Positions 1 to 13,810 of a DNA stretch of 64,000 bases are shown here, piece by piece; the first letter of the stretch is position 1, and every line of letters begins with the position of its first letter. A program made the position numbers and the translations under genes. The DNA comes from Balaenoptera acutorostrata. Its lineage: Eukaryota > Chordata > Mammalia > Artiodactyla > Balaenopteridae. The notes beneath the pieces were generated by a model, which saw only the letters and a program-made list of their open reading frames with translations, did no database searches and was not told where the DNA came from. The stretch covers positions 79,571,254 through 79,635,253 of the forward strand of contig NC_080068.1 of NCBI RefSeq assembly GCF_949987535.1. Direction: 5' to 3'.

Positions 1-786
1 AAATATTTGACAGTGTTTAAGTTGGCAAAGAGGACCAAGCATTAATCAAAAGCCCCTTGAAAGTGACTGTTCAATTATGTTAGGCTTCTAAATAGAGTAA
101 GATTTGTGAGATAAATGTAAATACTAGGGAGAATTGACATTTTGAATCTGTAACCTTAATATATTGAACACTAATTGTTTAAACCAAATTAAAAGTCTGA
201 GTAGTTTTTTTTCATGGACAAAACACACACTGGCCTACACCAAAAACCTATCTCAATACAAATCTAACTTTACTGCACCCCCAGTCACAATTACTTCCTC
301 CCCTTCTATCATAATGGAAATGATATCTTCCTCTTAGTTATAATTATCACCTCCATCTGAACTCCTCTGGGCCTGGGAAGGTTGGTTTTCCCTTTTTTCC
401 TGGTTTTTCAACCTTTCTCTACTGGCTGCTTCCCACATTTAATGATGTGCACGACTCCTCCATCTTAAAACCAGCAAATGAAAATCACGATGACAAAATG
501 TTTCTTTCAAACTTCTCTGGCTCCATGTCTTTCTTTCTTCTGCTCCATGTCTTTCTTTCTTCTTCACCTCTTAAAAGAGGTGCCTGCCTTCTGTATCCAC
601 CCCCTCCACTCCTCTACCCACCATGGTGACTCTCCCATGGTCACTGTTTCATGAAACCATTCTCACCAAGATCACAATGGCTTCTTCATTGTCAAAGCCA
701 TGGACTCAATTTTAGTCATTTTATTTCTTGACCTCTCAGTAGCATCAGAAGCTTAAGCACTTTTCAATTCTTAAAAGACTCTATTC
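1..786. other. FAM114A1: Intronic sequence, no gene seen
   Basis: This AT-rich stretch lies within the inferred FAM114A1 intron. Around 230-720 its pyrimidine-rich composition resembles decayed L2 sequence, but I cannot assign it firmly. A 14-bp target-site copy (773-786) precedes the SINE. Confidence 0.5.
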
Positions 787-1094
787 AGGGCTTCCCTGGT
801 GGCGCAGTGGTTGAGAATCTGCCTGCCAATGCAGGCGACACGGGTTCGAGCCCTGGTCTGGGAAGATCCCACATGCCGCGGAGCAACTAGCCCCGTGAGC
901 CACAATTACTGAGCCTGCGCGTCTGGAGCCTGTGCTCCGCAACAAGAGAGGCCGCGATAATGAGAGGCCCGCACACCGTGATGAAGAGTGGCCCCCACTC
1001 TCCGCAACTAGAGAAAGCCCTCGCACAGAAACGAAGACCCAACACAGCCATAAATAAATAAATAAATAAACCCAAAGTTAAAAAAAAAAAAAAA
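787..1094 (+). mobile_element. CHR-type tRNA-derived SINE, short subtype
   Basis: It starts with the cttccctggtggcgcagtggtt head (A box), has a B box (ggttcgagccc) and ends in (ataa)n and poly(A). It is flanked by an exact 14-bp target-site duplication, aaaagactctattc (773-786 and 1095-1108), so it is a complete and relatively young insertion. Confidence 0.95.
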
Positions 1095-1108
1095 AAAAGA
1101 CTCTATTC

Positions 1109-2159
1109 TCATGGCTTCCATGACCTATCTTTTGACTCTTGCTTTTTTTGTCCATCCCTTACTATGATGATTTCAGTTTACTTTAGAAAGTTTCCACATG
1201 CATATTGTGATATTATGGACGCTCCTTAGATTAAGTTACAACCCAACTGCTTCCAGCATTCCAATAAAATACGCACAGTCCGGGTGGTCAGCTGGCATCC
1301 TAATCAGGAAAGCCATACCCCGAAGGCAGCTATAATGAACACTTCTATTATTTGCGTCTGTATTAACGTCTGATGCTTTGCTAATTAGCATACTGAATTA
1401 CAGAAATGGGCTTTAACTGGTAAACATGGTGGACTGTTAACTAACATTTTAAATATCTGAAAGGGGTTCTAGATGGTAAAATTAAAGGTATTAAACACTT
1501 GCAGGTGGTTAAATATATTTTAGAGCCTCTTCCTACCTTTACATGAATAGGGTGTAAGAAAGGGTTTTTCTCTGTACTAAATGATCTTCTATCCGTCTCT
1601 GAACTCTGGAGAATTCCAATTTCTTGATGCCAGGTATAAGGGAAGAAACCCCTGCCCCTAGAATTCTAGACATTTGCGTTGAATGCACCTTTCATGCAGG
1701 GTAGTGGTCAAAGCACCTAAAAGTCCAAAACAATGGCACATTCTCAAGCCTACATGAGTCCTCACAAGCTATCTTTAACTTTCTTGTTAATTAATGTTTA
1801 ATTTTAGAATGTCAGTGTAGTATAATGTGATTTGAGATTTCATTTCATTTATAGAATGAACTTTGCTGGCAATCACAACATATCAAAGAGCTGTCCATGA
1901 CCAAAGTGGCTTAGAGACAGGAGACTTCAGGGCCAGGTCCTTGGCCTCTGTTCTTTCTTTATTTATATATAACACCTGGGCAATCTTACCCACTCCCATT
2001 ACTTAAATAACATCCAGTTGCTGATGGCCTCCAAATCTCTCTCTATCCCCTGGGCTCCAGACCACTATAACCAACTGCCCACAAAATATCTTCACTTGGA
2101 TGTCTCATCTCATGTTCAATATGGAACTCACCATCTTCTCAATTTTACACAATTCCCAT
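1109..2159. other. FAM114A1: Intronic sequence, no gene seen
   Basis: Nothing recognisable is present except a likely L2-type 3' fragment at about 1,900-2,150 (pyrimidine-rich with a tttatttatata run). Confidence 0.4.
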
Positions 2160-2670
2160 ATTCGTGGTTCCCAAACATGGGTCCACAGACTGACTGCAAG
2201 AGTATTATCTGGGGGAACTTATTAAAAATACAGAGTCTTGGCTTCTACTGTGATCTTTTGAACAAGAATCTCTCAGCAGGCTTCCCTGGTGGCACAGTGG
2301 TTAAGAATCCGCCTGCCATTGCAGGGGACACGGGTTCCAGCCCTGGTCCGGGAAGATCCCACATGCCGTGGAGCAACTAAGCCCGTGCGCCACAGCTACT
2401 AAGCCTGTGGTCTAGAGCCCATGCTCTGCAACAAGAGAAGCCACCACAATGAGAAGCCTGCACACCGCAATGAAGAGTAGCCCCCGTTCACTGCAACTAG
2501 AGAAAGCCCGTGCACAGCAACGAAGACCCAACGCAGCCAAAAATAAATAAATAAAGTAAATAAATTTTTAAAAAAGAATCTCTCAGGGTTTCTACCCTGA
2601 GAATCTGAATTTCTAACAAGCTTCCCAGGTAATTCTAATATACCACCAGATTTAGGAAGCACTGCCCAAT
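2160..2670 (+). mobile_element. MER5A-like hAT fossil split by a SINE
   Basis: The ends (gtggttcccaaac ... and ...gaatctgaatttct...ttaggaagcactgccc) look like the MER5A non-autonomous hAT transposon. A SINE at 2277-2573 interrupts the element. Family assignment is by recall. Confidence 0.65.
2277..2573 (+). mobile_element. CHR-type SINE, second subtype
   Basis: This copy has the taagaatccgcctgcc head and the agaagccaccacaatgagaagcc body, with only one ccacagctactaagcc module. The target-site duplication aagaatctctcag is exact (2264-2276 and 2574-2586). Confidence 0.95.
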
Positions 2671-2679
2671 ACAGCCAAC

Positions 2680-5600
2680 AGGCAACAGCATCCACCTGGT
2701 TGCCCAAGTCAAAAAGCAGGTGCCATGATGGAGAGAGGCTTAAAAGGAGAAATACTCCAACAGAATTGGAGCAAACTCTACTCACTCATTTAAGAGGCAA
2801 AAATCTATCATCAGCATGTCTTGGCCTATGTTCTCTCATCTTTGTCTCTGTTGATAGCAATTTTATTGCTCTTAAACACCCTGCTTTTCCTTTTCTAGGG
2901 ACAGAACTATTGAGTGGTAGTCTATGTTTTCCTTTGAGAGTACTTTTAGTTGTAACATTGCGTTCTTTACCTTCTTCATAATTGGCCTTATGCACTGGTG
3001 TAGGACAGTAGGGATGAAATTTTTTTTACTCTGGGAAATATTTCTTAGTGCTAAGAATTTAGAGAAATTTTATCTAGATTAGATGTTTTAGGGGCTGATA
3101 GACTAGTATATAATAAGGTCCCACAAGATCTCTGGGAATAAATGTCGCTCCAGGCTAGCACTCAAGACAAACATCTCTGAATGGAGGCTGAAGAATTCAC
3201 TGACTCCTTAAGATTGATTTGAGTGCTCCATCTAAGGCTTCCTTGTGCCTGTCCTATCTAGTACTATAAGACATGCTATAGTTGCTTTTATGCAACACTA
3301 CCTTACCCAACTAGATGGTAGGCGTCCTGACGATAGCTGCACTACTCAGATTCTGGGGCGTAACTCATGTATCCTGAGGCTGGTTGAGGCCTTAAAGGAT
3401 CTAGTACAACCTCCAAAGTTCAAGTGAGGCTGGGGACCATCTCTTATGGATGTTGTAGAGTGGATTCCTGAAGGAAGCCTTAACTCAATGGCTTCTGAGT
3501 CTGTACTTCAGAATGGATGAGAAAGGGGCCCTAAAGACAGAAATAGCTTCTCTGAGTGCATCAACTGTGAACGGTGTGATCCTTCAAAGTAGAGGTGCCA
3601 GCTGAGCAGCTCTCAGAACCACTGGCCCCAGGCCCCCTCCTTGTCACACCGCCCTACCTGCCAAGGTATGGCCCCCATGCTGGCTCAGGCAAAGGTGAAG
3701 CCAATAATGTGGATTTTCAGGGAACTCAGACCACTTACAGAAAAATATATACATTTAAACCCATTATCACAAAATCTAGTGTGTCCTAGATTATATAAGT
3801 TTACTTCTTCAAAGACTATTCTGCCAGGTTTTTTTTTAAGCAGGCATTTTCCCTTAGAAACTTTTTTTAAAGGTGATGAGATTCTTTTAGGCTCAGATAC
3901 ACCTGGAATCAGATAGGTTTTGGAGCCTGACTACTCCTATAGGACTTGACATTCCTCAGGGGATCTGTGTTCAAGATCCAAACAGCCAACTTGTAAATGA
4001 ACTTTTCATTGAAGGTTTTTTGTAGAATTCATTATCTGCTGGATCAACAGAAAAATGGTTGTTTTCATCACTGCAAAAGGACTTCTTATAAGCGTCCAAC
4101 AAACAGCAAATAAAACAGCAAATGAACAATGCTTGAAGACGAAGCACAAAACTGAATTCTCCTATATTAACTTAAGATACAAGGATAGGTTGCCACGAGA
4201 GATAGCAGAACCCCCTTTTCTGGTAATTATTTAAAAGAGACTATATTTGTACCTATCTAGAAGTGTTTAAATGGAACCTGGGTGAAAGAGATATATCCTT
4301 TCCCTTCAAGGCCCTTCCAGCCACCCATATCAGCTTTCTGCCTTCTTAGAACCAATATACTCACAAGAATTCCTCCTACACCCCATTTCTATCTGAGCTC
4401 CTGATGCAATGCCACACACATACATGCAGAGCCATGGCCCCAACTCTGTGGCCAATATTTGTACTTCCATCCAGATACTTTTGTGATGCTTCATTATGAG
4501 GAAATGTTCACCTTTTCAAAGTCCTTGAAAGCTATCAGTGGTGCTGGGAGAGGAGGGGAGTATCTGTCTGCCAGTTGGCTCTCTCCCTGTAGCACTAAGG
4601 AGGTTTATAAAGTGCTTGCAAGAGCAGGATTCATTCGATTTGCTCAAAATTTAGGAAAATGGATGTGTAGGAGCATACTGACTCTTTTTGTGCTATCTTT
4701 ATTAACAATCTTGTTATAATTTTTAGAAGTCTGAAATTGGAATGTATAATCTAGCCTTCATGAGCTCACGTATTTTGAATCAGTGGAGCTTTTGTAGTTT
4801 CTTTAAGTCATCTTCGGTCAGAATGGTGTGGCTAAGACATAGTTTCTTAATGTACAAAGATATGTATCAATAGTAGCACTTACAATAACAATTGGGAACC
4901 AATGGTCCCCCAATAGAAAGACAGCATGGAGGGAACCCAGGTTCCAGAGTCAGGCATATAGGTAAATACAAGAATAGGGTATATCCTATTGGTTCTGTTT
5001 CTCTGGAGAATTCAGGCTAATATACATCCTGGCATCATTATTTCTTAAAGCTCTCTCAGTGGTTGAAATGTTCAGCTAGAGTTGAGACCCTCTGGTCTAG
5101 GAGTTCCCTCTGGGGGGGGGGTCCATGGATGGCTTTAAAGGGTCTGTGATATCATGGAACTTGTAAACAAAATTTTACATGTATGTTTACATATCTGATC
5201 CAAACTCCCATCTGGTCCTCAAATGCCTTCCATGACGTTCCTGCAGAATGATTGTTTGCTTTTGTTTAAACAACTCCAGTGATGGGAACCCCGCCTCCTC
5301 CCTGAGGAAGCTCATCTCATCTTAGAACAATTCTAAGAGTCGCTTTGAGGAAACTGTGGCCAAGAAGCTTGATTCTGAATCAAAGAATCACAAAACATTA
5401 GTTAGAAGGACACCTCGTGGTCTTCGTGTGCAAAGTCCTCATTTTACAGAGGAAAAACTGAAGCACAGAGAATTTAGGTGTCTTGCCCAAACTAACAAAG
5501 TTAACGATAGATGGAGGATGAAAACCCAGGCCCCCCGACTCCCTGCTTCGTTCCCGTGCCTCACTGCTTGCAGCAGAGTCACCTCAAGGCGGTGATCTGT

Positions 5601-6020
5601 GTGGCACACTCCAGGAGAGCAGGGCTGGGCCTGGCAGAGGGAAGACTCTCATTTCCCCTATACCGTAGCATCCTTCTAGAAGGCAGGATTGGAGGACAGT
5701 GCCTCCCCACCCTTTCCAGTCCCCACACGGATGGAGGGGAAGGTGTCAGGAAAACCCAGCTTGATGGTCATATTGATGTGGAACCTGGGAGACACTGGCC
5801 TGTCTTATCTCCCAGAGAGACAGGTGCAGGCGCTGAAGGGAAGCGTGAACGTGTTCTGCCTCTGGTCCCCTGGATGGCGGAATGTGATAATAAATGAGTG
5901 ATCTGAATGTTTAAGACCTTCACAGTAGATTTGTAAATATGTATTAAAATTTGAGTGATGTTAAAGAAACATTGTTTAGGGTGGAATCAGGTTCATTAAT
6001 AATTTGGACTCATTACGTTC
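2680..6020. other. FAM114A1: Intronic sequence with decayed repeats
   Basis: No coding exon of FAM114A1 is visible. A MIR-like segment lies at about 5,360-5,580 (cctcattttacagaggaaaaactgaagc). The rest is unassigned. Confidence 0.45.
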
Positions 6021-6029
6021 AATATTACA

Positions 6030-6240
6030 ATATCTTCCATTTACTACTGAGTAGCTTAATCTTACTGGATTGCTTAGTATCTCTGAGGCTGGTTGCCTCG
6101 TCTATAACTGGAGGTCAATAATATCCAGCTTAGAACCTCAAAGAACTGTTGTATAGAGTGAATTACATAACATATAGAGTAGCTAGCAGAGTGCCTGGCA
6201 CACAGGATGTGCCCAATAATTGGTGATTGTTATTATTAAT
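6030..6240 (+). repeat. MIR SINE fragment
   Basis: The string gtgcctggcacacaggatgtgcccaataattg is the conserved MIR core and tail. The copy is old and has no clear target-site duplications. Confidence 0.7.
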
Positions 6241-6409
6241 AATAAAACAATTATCAAAATGCAAATATTATAATGACCAATTACTCTCATATATGCCTTT
6301 TCTCACCACACAACACATCTTTGACGACCGAGGTAATGCCACAGTATATACTGAACTCCTAATCCCTACCCCCAGAGCCTGGCACAAATCTATGGCCGTG
6401 GTAGTATCA

Positions 6410-6841
<432 letters not shown>

Positions 6842-6946
6842 TTAATCTGAATTGTTAAACTTTTATTCAAAGCCCTGAATAATTAAGTTAAATCTGGTGG
6901 GGGTAACCTTTCTTCTACCAAGAAGAAAGTTTATGTAACCTTGGGG

Positions 6947-7357
6947 TAGGCTGAATAATGGCCCCCCAAAATATCCATGTCATAATCCTTGGAAGCTGTG
7001 GATGTTACCTTATATGGCCAGAAGGACTTTGAAGATATGATTAAATTAAGAATCTTGGATTATCTGGGTGAGCCCTAAATGAAATCACAAGTGTCCTTAT
7101 CAGAGAGAGGCAGAGGGAGATTTGACTACAAAGAGGAAAAGGTGATGTGATGATAGAAGCAGAGATTGGAGTGATGCATTCTGAAGATGAAGGAAGGGGC
7201 CACAAGCCAAGGTACACTGGTGGCCACTAGAAGCTGAAAAAGTCAAGGAAACCATTCTCCCCCTCAGAAACTCCAGAACTATAAGAGAATACATGTGTAT
7301 TATTATAAACCACTATGTTGGTTGTACTTTGTTACAACAGCAATAGAAAACTAATAC
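6947..7357 (-). repeat. Old interspersed repeat, near-complete copy (family not named)
   Basis: It runs from taggctgaataatggcc to gaaaactaatac. Its reverse complement matches the repeat pieces starting at 22,680, 28,672, 43,893 and 56,798 (…gctgtaacaaattaccac…). These are five copies of one mammal-wide family whose name I cannot give with certainty. Confidence 0.7.
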
Positions 7358-7796
7358 AAGCCAACCGTGCTCTCTTTAAACTTTCATGGATCTCTTACTT
7401 GGCATGAAGAAATAAATATGCATATGGGAACTAAGAGTATTATCTGTATCTGTGAAAGTATTTATTTAATATGACTTTATTAATTATATTTGTAGCCATA
7501 ATGAGAATAAGCATGGAAAATACCTGAGAGCTTATAAAAAATATTTGACATTTGGCTTTGCAATGTGGTCTGAAATTCAAATTGAGAGAGACATACATAC
7601 ACATAAGTGTGCCTTGTTGGGTACCAGCCCGTGAAGGCCTGGGCTATATTTGGACAATAGTTTAGATGGAAAAACACAAGGATGAAACAGAAAAAAAAGA
7701 AGTCAATATTAAGCCAAATAGGGAATGTAGCCATTACAAAATGATCTACAAAGCAGAAAACTCTTTATGAAGCTTGCAAGTTATTGCTATCATATA

Positions 7797-8145
7797 GAAC
7801 AGTGCAGTTCAATAGAACTTTCAGTGATGATGAAAATGTTCTGTATCTGCACTGGCCAATATGGTAGCTAACAGTCACCTGTGGCTATTGAGCACTTAAA
7901 ATGTGGCTAGTGCAACTGAGGAACTAATTTTTAATTTTAGGGAATTCCCTGGCGGTCCAGTGGTTAGGACTTGGCGCTTTCAGGGCTGTGGGCCTGGGTT
8001 CGATCCCTGGTTGGGGAACTAAGATCCCACAAGCTATGCGGTGCAGCCAAAAAAAAAAAAAAAAATTAATTTTAAATAATGTAAACAAATTTACACAGGT
8101 ATGTGTGGCTAGTGGCTATCTTACTGGATAACACATATCTAGAAG
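7797..8145 (+). mobile_element. MER3-like hAT fossil split by a SINE
   Basis: The left part (cagttcaatagaactttc...tgtggctattgagcacttaaaatgtggctagtgcaactgagg) and right part (gtgtggctagtggctatcttactggataaca) belong to one non-autonomous DNA transposon. A small SINE was inserted at 7940-8065. Confidence 0.7.
7940..8065 (+). mobile_element. Small tRNA-derived SINE (CHR-1/Bov-tA-like)
   Basis: It has the ggaattccctggcggtccag head, a B box (ggttcgatccc) and a poly(A) tail, and is shorter than the other SINEs here. A 9-bp duplication, ttaatttta, flanks it (7931-7939 and 8066-8074). Confidence 0.85.
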
Positions 8146-8499
8146 GCTTATTCAAGATGATCATTTTCTTAGTCTAAAATAAAGACACAGTGTTCTCACT
8201 ACACAGGAAGCCAAGTCTCAGGAAAATCAGTGGGTATTTTTGTTGACCTCAGTGTTTACCAGTTGGTCAAATCTCTGGTCACTGTTAAAACCACAGTATA
8301 TAGGAAGCCATTTAACATATTGGTCACATGATGGCACAGACTTAGAACTCACATGCCCATGCCAACCCTCTTGTCCCCTCAAATAGCCATTCCCTAAAGT
8401 TGTCTCGCTATTTTCTTTTCTCTTGCTACATTCTCTCCCTTGGTGAATCACATTCCTTTCTCACAGTTTTACACACTTCTATGTTGTGACTCTCAAATA

Positions 8500-8757
8500 T
8501 CTACCTCCATTCTATAGAGACAGAAAGTAAATTAGTGGCTTCTAGGGGCTGAAGGGAGGGGAAATGAGTAATGGTTGCTAATGGCTATAGATTTCTTTTG
8601 TGGGTGATGAAAATGTCCTAAAACTAGATAGTGGTAATGGCTGTACCATTCTGTGAACATGTTAAAAACCACTGAACTGCACATTTAAAAAGAGTGCATT
8701 TTTAGTATGTGAACTTTGTTATGTATGAATTGTATCTCAATACACTGTCACAGAAAA
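8500..8757 (+). mobile_element. Old L1 3' UTR fragment
   Basis: The motifs gggtgatgaaaatgt, gtggtaatggctgtacc and aactttgttatgtatgaattgtatctcaat are typical of ancient L1 3' ends. A similar end lies at 47,640-47,860. Confidence 0.7.
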
Positions 8758-8949
8758 AATTCTACCATTGGATAAGCAGTTCTAATCGTCAGCTGAACAT
8801 CTCTTTCTGTCCCAAAGGAAACCTGTTGTCTTGCCATTAATTCTAGATCTTCACTTTGACCTTTGTGTTTCTTTTAATGGCACCTAGATTTCTTCAATAA
8901 CCCAGGCTTAAAATCTCAGAGCTGTCATTGACCAAACCTTCACTCTCTC

Positions 8950-9125
8950 AAGAATATATAATATCAATAGCTATCATTTACTGAGTGCCTATTAAATCCA
9001 GGCTCTTTAAATGTGCTATCTCCTGTGAGTTAGATACGACAAGCTTCATTTTACAGATGAGGCAACTGATGCTCAGAGGTCACACTTTAAGGAACAGTGG
9101 CAGATTTGAGATCTGAACCCACGTC
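8950..9125 (+). repeat. MIR SINE fragment
   Basis: The string catttactgagtgcctatt followed by ttacagatgaggcaactgatgctcagaggtc is a classic MIR signature. Confidence 0.8.
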
Positions 9126-10370
9126 TGACTTTGAGATTGAGCCACGTCGGAGCCCTATCTGCAATGCCACTTGCCTCTTCTCTTACATTCAACCAGTGCT
9201 CAAATCCTAGAGGCTCTTTATTCAGAATCCATATGCTTTCTTTTACTTCTATTTTCCCAGCCATCACTTTCAATCAGGTCCTCAATTTGATTCATGTTGA
9301 TGATTTCAATATTGGGTTCACCTCTCCACTGTTCTCCCTTTCACTTCCCCATCCTTCCCCACCCTTTACCTCACTGCTTTAATTACATCACCTCCTGCTC
9401 AGACATCCTCAGGGGCTTCCCACTTCCTATTGAGATGAAGCTACATCCTTCAGCTGGCATCCAAGGACCTCTGTGCTCTGATCCCACTAGGTTTACCTCC
9501 CACGATGCCCTTCCAAATCCTTAAGTGAGACAACATAACTATGTGAAAAATGCCTGACATTCACAAAAGAACCTCAGGTGGCTGTTGGTTCAGTATGTTG
9601 TTTTAACATATTTAAGGCCCATTTAAAATAACCGCCTCCTCTATTTTTGTTCTTCCCAACTGGATATAATTTTTCTTCCTCTGAAATTCCCAGAGTGCTT
9701 TGCATCTGTCTCACTTTGGAGGGTTACAATCGTCTTTGATCAGTCGTTTGAGTGTTTTCCTACTATACTGTAAATTCTATGAAGACAAGGATCTTCCTTG
9801 TTTTGTCTTCATATTTTATATAGCACTTAACATGGTTCCTTGAACATAGTGGGAAGCTCAACAAATATGTGTGTTGAGTTATATTAATATTTTTGTGGAG
9901 ATTTAAAATTAAAGTGTAATTTGGAATGAAAGCAAGCAGAAAATGTCTTTACCCCATTCACTACTCAGGAGTTATCTTACAGCAAGCGATTCCAAATGAC
10001 CCATATTGTCTTTCCTTTGTCCCTTCACCTCCCAGATAACTGAGTTAGAATGTCTCTTTTTAAACAAAAGTACTTGAATTCTCTGATAACACACCTGTAA
10101 ACAAGTCTACAGATGGGAAAGGCAAATAATGCATATTTCCTTTTAGGTGGGATATTAAATTTCAGATATTCAAGGTTGGATATGGTCTGTCAATGAGTAT
10201 GGTCAATGCCTAGATGAAATAGTAAAGAGTGAAAAAGGCCACTGTACAGAAAAGGAGTAGTTACTGTGGTTCGTGGGAGGGGGGATGAGACTGAGGGAGG
10301 GTACTTGAAAAGCTATCATCACGTGGAAACTTATAAAATCTTTATGAAAACCTTGAGTCAGGACTGGCCT
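9126..10370. other. FAM114A1: Intronic sequence with L2/MIR-like remnants
   Basis: Pyrimidine-rich L2-like text lies at about 9,125-9,520 and a possible MIR/L2 tail at about 9,770-9,890 (agctcaacaaatatgtg). No gene is visible. Confidence 0.45.
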
Positions 10371-10374
10371 AGGA

Positions 10375-10612
10375 GAGGGGCTGCCAAACTACAGCCTGCT
10401 GACTAAATCTGCCTTCCCTGTGTTTTGGTAAATAAAATTTTATTGGAACACAGACACGCTCATTTGTTTATGTACTGTCTATGGCTTCTCTAGTACACCA
10501 GCGGAGCTGAAGAGCTGCAACAGAGACCATATGGCCCACAAAATTGCAAAGCCTAAAATATTTATTAGCTGGCCCTTTATAGAAAATGTTTGCTAACCCA
10601 TGGTCTAGGACA
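10375..10612 (+). mobile_element. hAT-type non-autonomous transposon fossil
   Basis: The element reads ctgccaaactacag...taaataaaattttattggaacacag...gcctaaaatatttatta...ggccctttatagaaaatgtttgctaaccc. The ends are imperfectly inverted. I recognise it as a common mammal-wide hAT MITE but not its exact name. Confidence 0.65.
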
Positions 10613-13249
10613 TTGCTTGATGGCCATGGCCTAGAGTTCTCTGTCCTAATTTGCCCTATCCCCGCCTGGGTCCTAGGGGCACAACCATAAGGAGAATGGG
10701 TCCATATTGGACATCACTTATATTCCCATTTTTTGTTCATCAACAGCTGGTCATAGGCACTGTCTGATATCTTAATTTCTTTGTAAGATAATTTGAAAAT
10801 CCTTATTATTAATCTGGATTATTAAGAAGTTCCAAACTATTTCACTTCTCTATAAGCAGGAACATGAGAATAAACCTGGTTATGATAAACATTCATGGGT
10901 GAATAAAAAGCATTATAAACACTTTGTTGTATCTGCTTCACCCTCAATTGTTGTGATACTGTTCCCAGTGCTAAAATATTTCAGCACATACCATGTGACG
11001 TCTATGTGAGTTAGCTGTATTTTATGCCCTGAGGGTGGCTGGTTAACATTTGAAGTGCCCTATTCAGGAATTACTCTCCAGGGTCTTTACTTACTTAGCA
11101 TCTCAGATTCTGAAATGGAGTGTTCACCTCTTGAGAGGGTTCAATTATCCCTCTCTCTGATCGTTATTTATCAGGGGGTACTACTTATCCTAAGGGGTAT
11201 TAAAAGCATTTTTCACTGATAAAATGAAAATAGTGCTTAAAGTGGATTGGTAAGAAATTATGCACAGGTGCTTTCAGCTCTTGCATTTCCAGGGCAAAAG
11301 ATTATATTCAGTCCAGCAGCTATTGAACTTTGCAGTAGAGTTTTTCTAGTTCTTCTGCTAATTGCAGGAGAACATCAAAGCCTGATTAGAAGGTTAGCTG
11401 AGTCCTGCCACCAGAGCAGTCCTGAAAGCAAAGAGAGCTAGGACTTCATCAACCTACAAGAACAAGCTACATAACTGAGCCTGGTCGCTAATATACATGT
11501 GAGTGTGAGGCAGAACTCCATCTGAGAGGTGGATTCATGGTACAATCAATCAGTCTTGGTAGGGATGTTGCACAGAGGAGCCCTACTGTCCTCCTCCATC
11601 TCTGATGGCCAAACTGCCCTAAGTCAGCTCACCTCAACTGTGAAAAAATTATCGAACAAAACCTCTCTTCCCTGCAGCTGCTCTGTATTCAAGCATCAAC
11701 ATGAAGCCATTCCTTCAGAAACACGCCCAAAATTCATCTATCAGGTGCTGAACCAATACTGTTAGGAAATATTTATGGACAACTTATACATTTCAGAAAG
11801 ACTATATTTTTACACCTGTTCAAATAATAAAAATGGTCACCATAATATTCAGCCCTACTTTAACTTCTAATTGTACATGAACTTCTGCCTGTTACAGGTC
11901 CACATTTTCCCTAAACCAAAACCAAAAAAGAATCCCCCCCCCCCAAACCTTTTTTGTCCTGGTAGACTTTTGTCTACTCTGGATGTTATTATGACAAGAG
12001 ATATGTAATCATTTTTAAGACGGTACCCTTTTGTCTGAAGCCATTAGAAATTGTGTGTTCTAAAGACACAGCTGTTTCTATGCAGTGACTGTTGGTGTCC
12101 AGAAGGACTACAGCTGTGATACATGCTATTTCCTGGGACAGCCCCCATCTCTGCCCGGATGCCCAAGAAGCAGTCAGACTTAAAGTCTCCCCTGATTTAT
12201 GGTTTGGAATGTTGATCACTGCAGCCACGTCCTGTGGCTTTGATGCCAGGGAGCCTCAACCCACAGAAACAAGGAGGCTTCTTCAGTAAATTCCAAGGAG
12301 AGGAAGAGCGGCATATAAAGAAGCCTTTATGGGCTGGGAATAAGTTAGTTTTTCATGAGTAAATTCATTCATCACCTAAAATGCTCCCAGAACTATGCTA
12401 GGTATTGGAGCAGAAACATCATAGCTCCAAAAATAAGTTTAAAACGGAAGACATGGTTACTATCCTTCAGAAAACAAATAATCTGTTTTCATTTTATTGC
12501 TCGTCAGTGAAGGCCCAGGAAACTATTGCATCTAACATGAAATGGTTAAGTGATGATGCAAAACAGCACATCAAAGCAGGGAAAGATGTGCCTGAACTAG
12601 ACTGATCTCATACATGGGAGAACCTTGAGAGCGGCTTTGATAGTTATTCAGGCATGACGGGATAAGAGTATGTGCAAATGCCCAAGAATGAATCTAGATA
12701 TTCAGAACAGATGCTGTGTGGCTGGACCAAGAGCGATATGGAGGAATAGCGAGGGATGGGAGGGATGGATGCTGAGGCGGAAAGAGCCATGCTCTGGTCC
12801 CACCATCCCTCTGTGGGCGTACAACTCATTCTTGTTGGGCTTCCTCACTCCCTCCTATGTAGAGTAAGGCTGGACAAAAAGATCTGGATACTTTGTTCCC
12901 CACCACCAGACTGCAGGACTGGAACCAGTCCATGATGACAGAGAAAAATGAGGACAAGATAGCGAGTTTTTCATCAGTCTAAATTTATTAAATGTAAAGC
13001 ACTGCCTTCATCTTGCAAGTTTAGCCTTCGTGCTTTTCCTGGTATTAAAATGTCTTTCGTTTTACGAAATAGTGGTGTAGTGCATGGATTTTTTTTCAAT
13101 GGTCTCACTTGGCAAAATAAGAATTTGGTAATACCATACCCTGTGTGAAATCACTGCTCCCAATTTCAAAAAGTGCCAGTCAGTGAAAGACCAGGAACAA
13201 AAACTGTGGATGACAGGCTCTTAACCAGGTTGCAAGAGTTTCTACGGTG
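10613..13249. other. FAM114A1: Unassigned sequence in FAM114A1 intron 1
   Basis: No exon, RNA gene or clear repeat is seen. A poly(C) run of about 10 bases lies near 11,935. Short frames here lack family resemblance. Confidence 0.4.
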
Positions 13250-13810
13250 CTTGACAAGTACACGTGCCCAGAGCCCAGTCTCTTTTTCCTCCCGTCTGGC
13301 CTCCACATGTCTGCCAGGTAATTTTATGAAACACAGATAGGACCTACCTGCTCCCCTCTTTAAAAACCACTAGGTTTAAACACCTTTGCATGGCATCCGT
13401 GGGCCCGCACAATCCAGCTCCAATCTCTCTATCCGCTTCTGTAACCCTCAACACACCCGACACTCTTCCCTCACCAGACGCGCCATCACTGCCGGCACAG
13501 CTCATAAACATCCCCACCTCTGCTTAGGCTGGTTTCTCTGCCCAGGATGCCCTGTCTCCAACTGCCTGGCAAGTTCCTATTTGTTTCTCAATGTGTAATG
13601 TCACTGCTTACTTTGAAATTTTCCTGAATTTGCCCCACTCCTTCCAAAGAATGAATTACTCTCTCCTCCATGTTTTTCGTGATACCTTGCATGGACTTCT
13701 ATGGCATTTATAAGGAATATTTATTTCTGTGTCATTCTCTCCTCCAGAACTGTGACCAACAAGCACATAGCTTGGCTTTGGATCCTCTAATATTTACTGA
13801 ACTGAAATAT
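13250..13810 (+). repeat. L2 LINE 3' fragment
   Basis: The text ctgctcccctctttaaaaacc...tgcctggcaagttcctatt...tggcatttataaggaat...ttactgaactgaa has the order and wording of L2 3' ends. It is diverged. Confidence 0.6.

Noticed and set aside
787..1094. tRNA gene suggested by A and B boxes at SINE heads
   Set aside because: The boxes belong to tRNA-derived SINEs with long unrelated bodies and tails; no cloverleaf is preserved. The same holds for the other SINE copies.
5511..5897. 128-codon plus-strand frame
   Set aside because: It overlaps a MIR-like repeat, has no splice or codon support and no recognisable domain.
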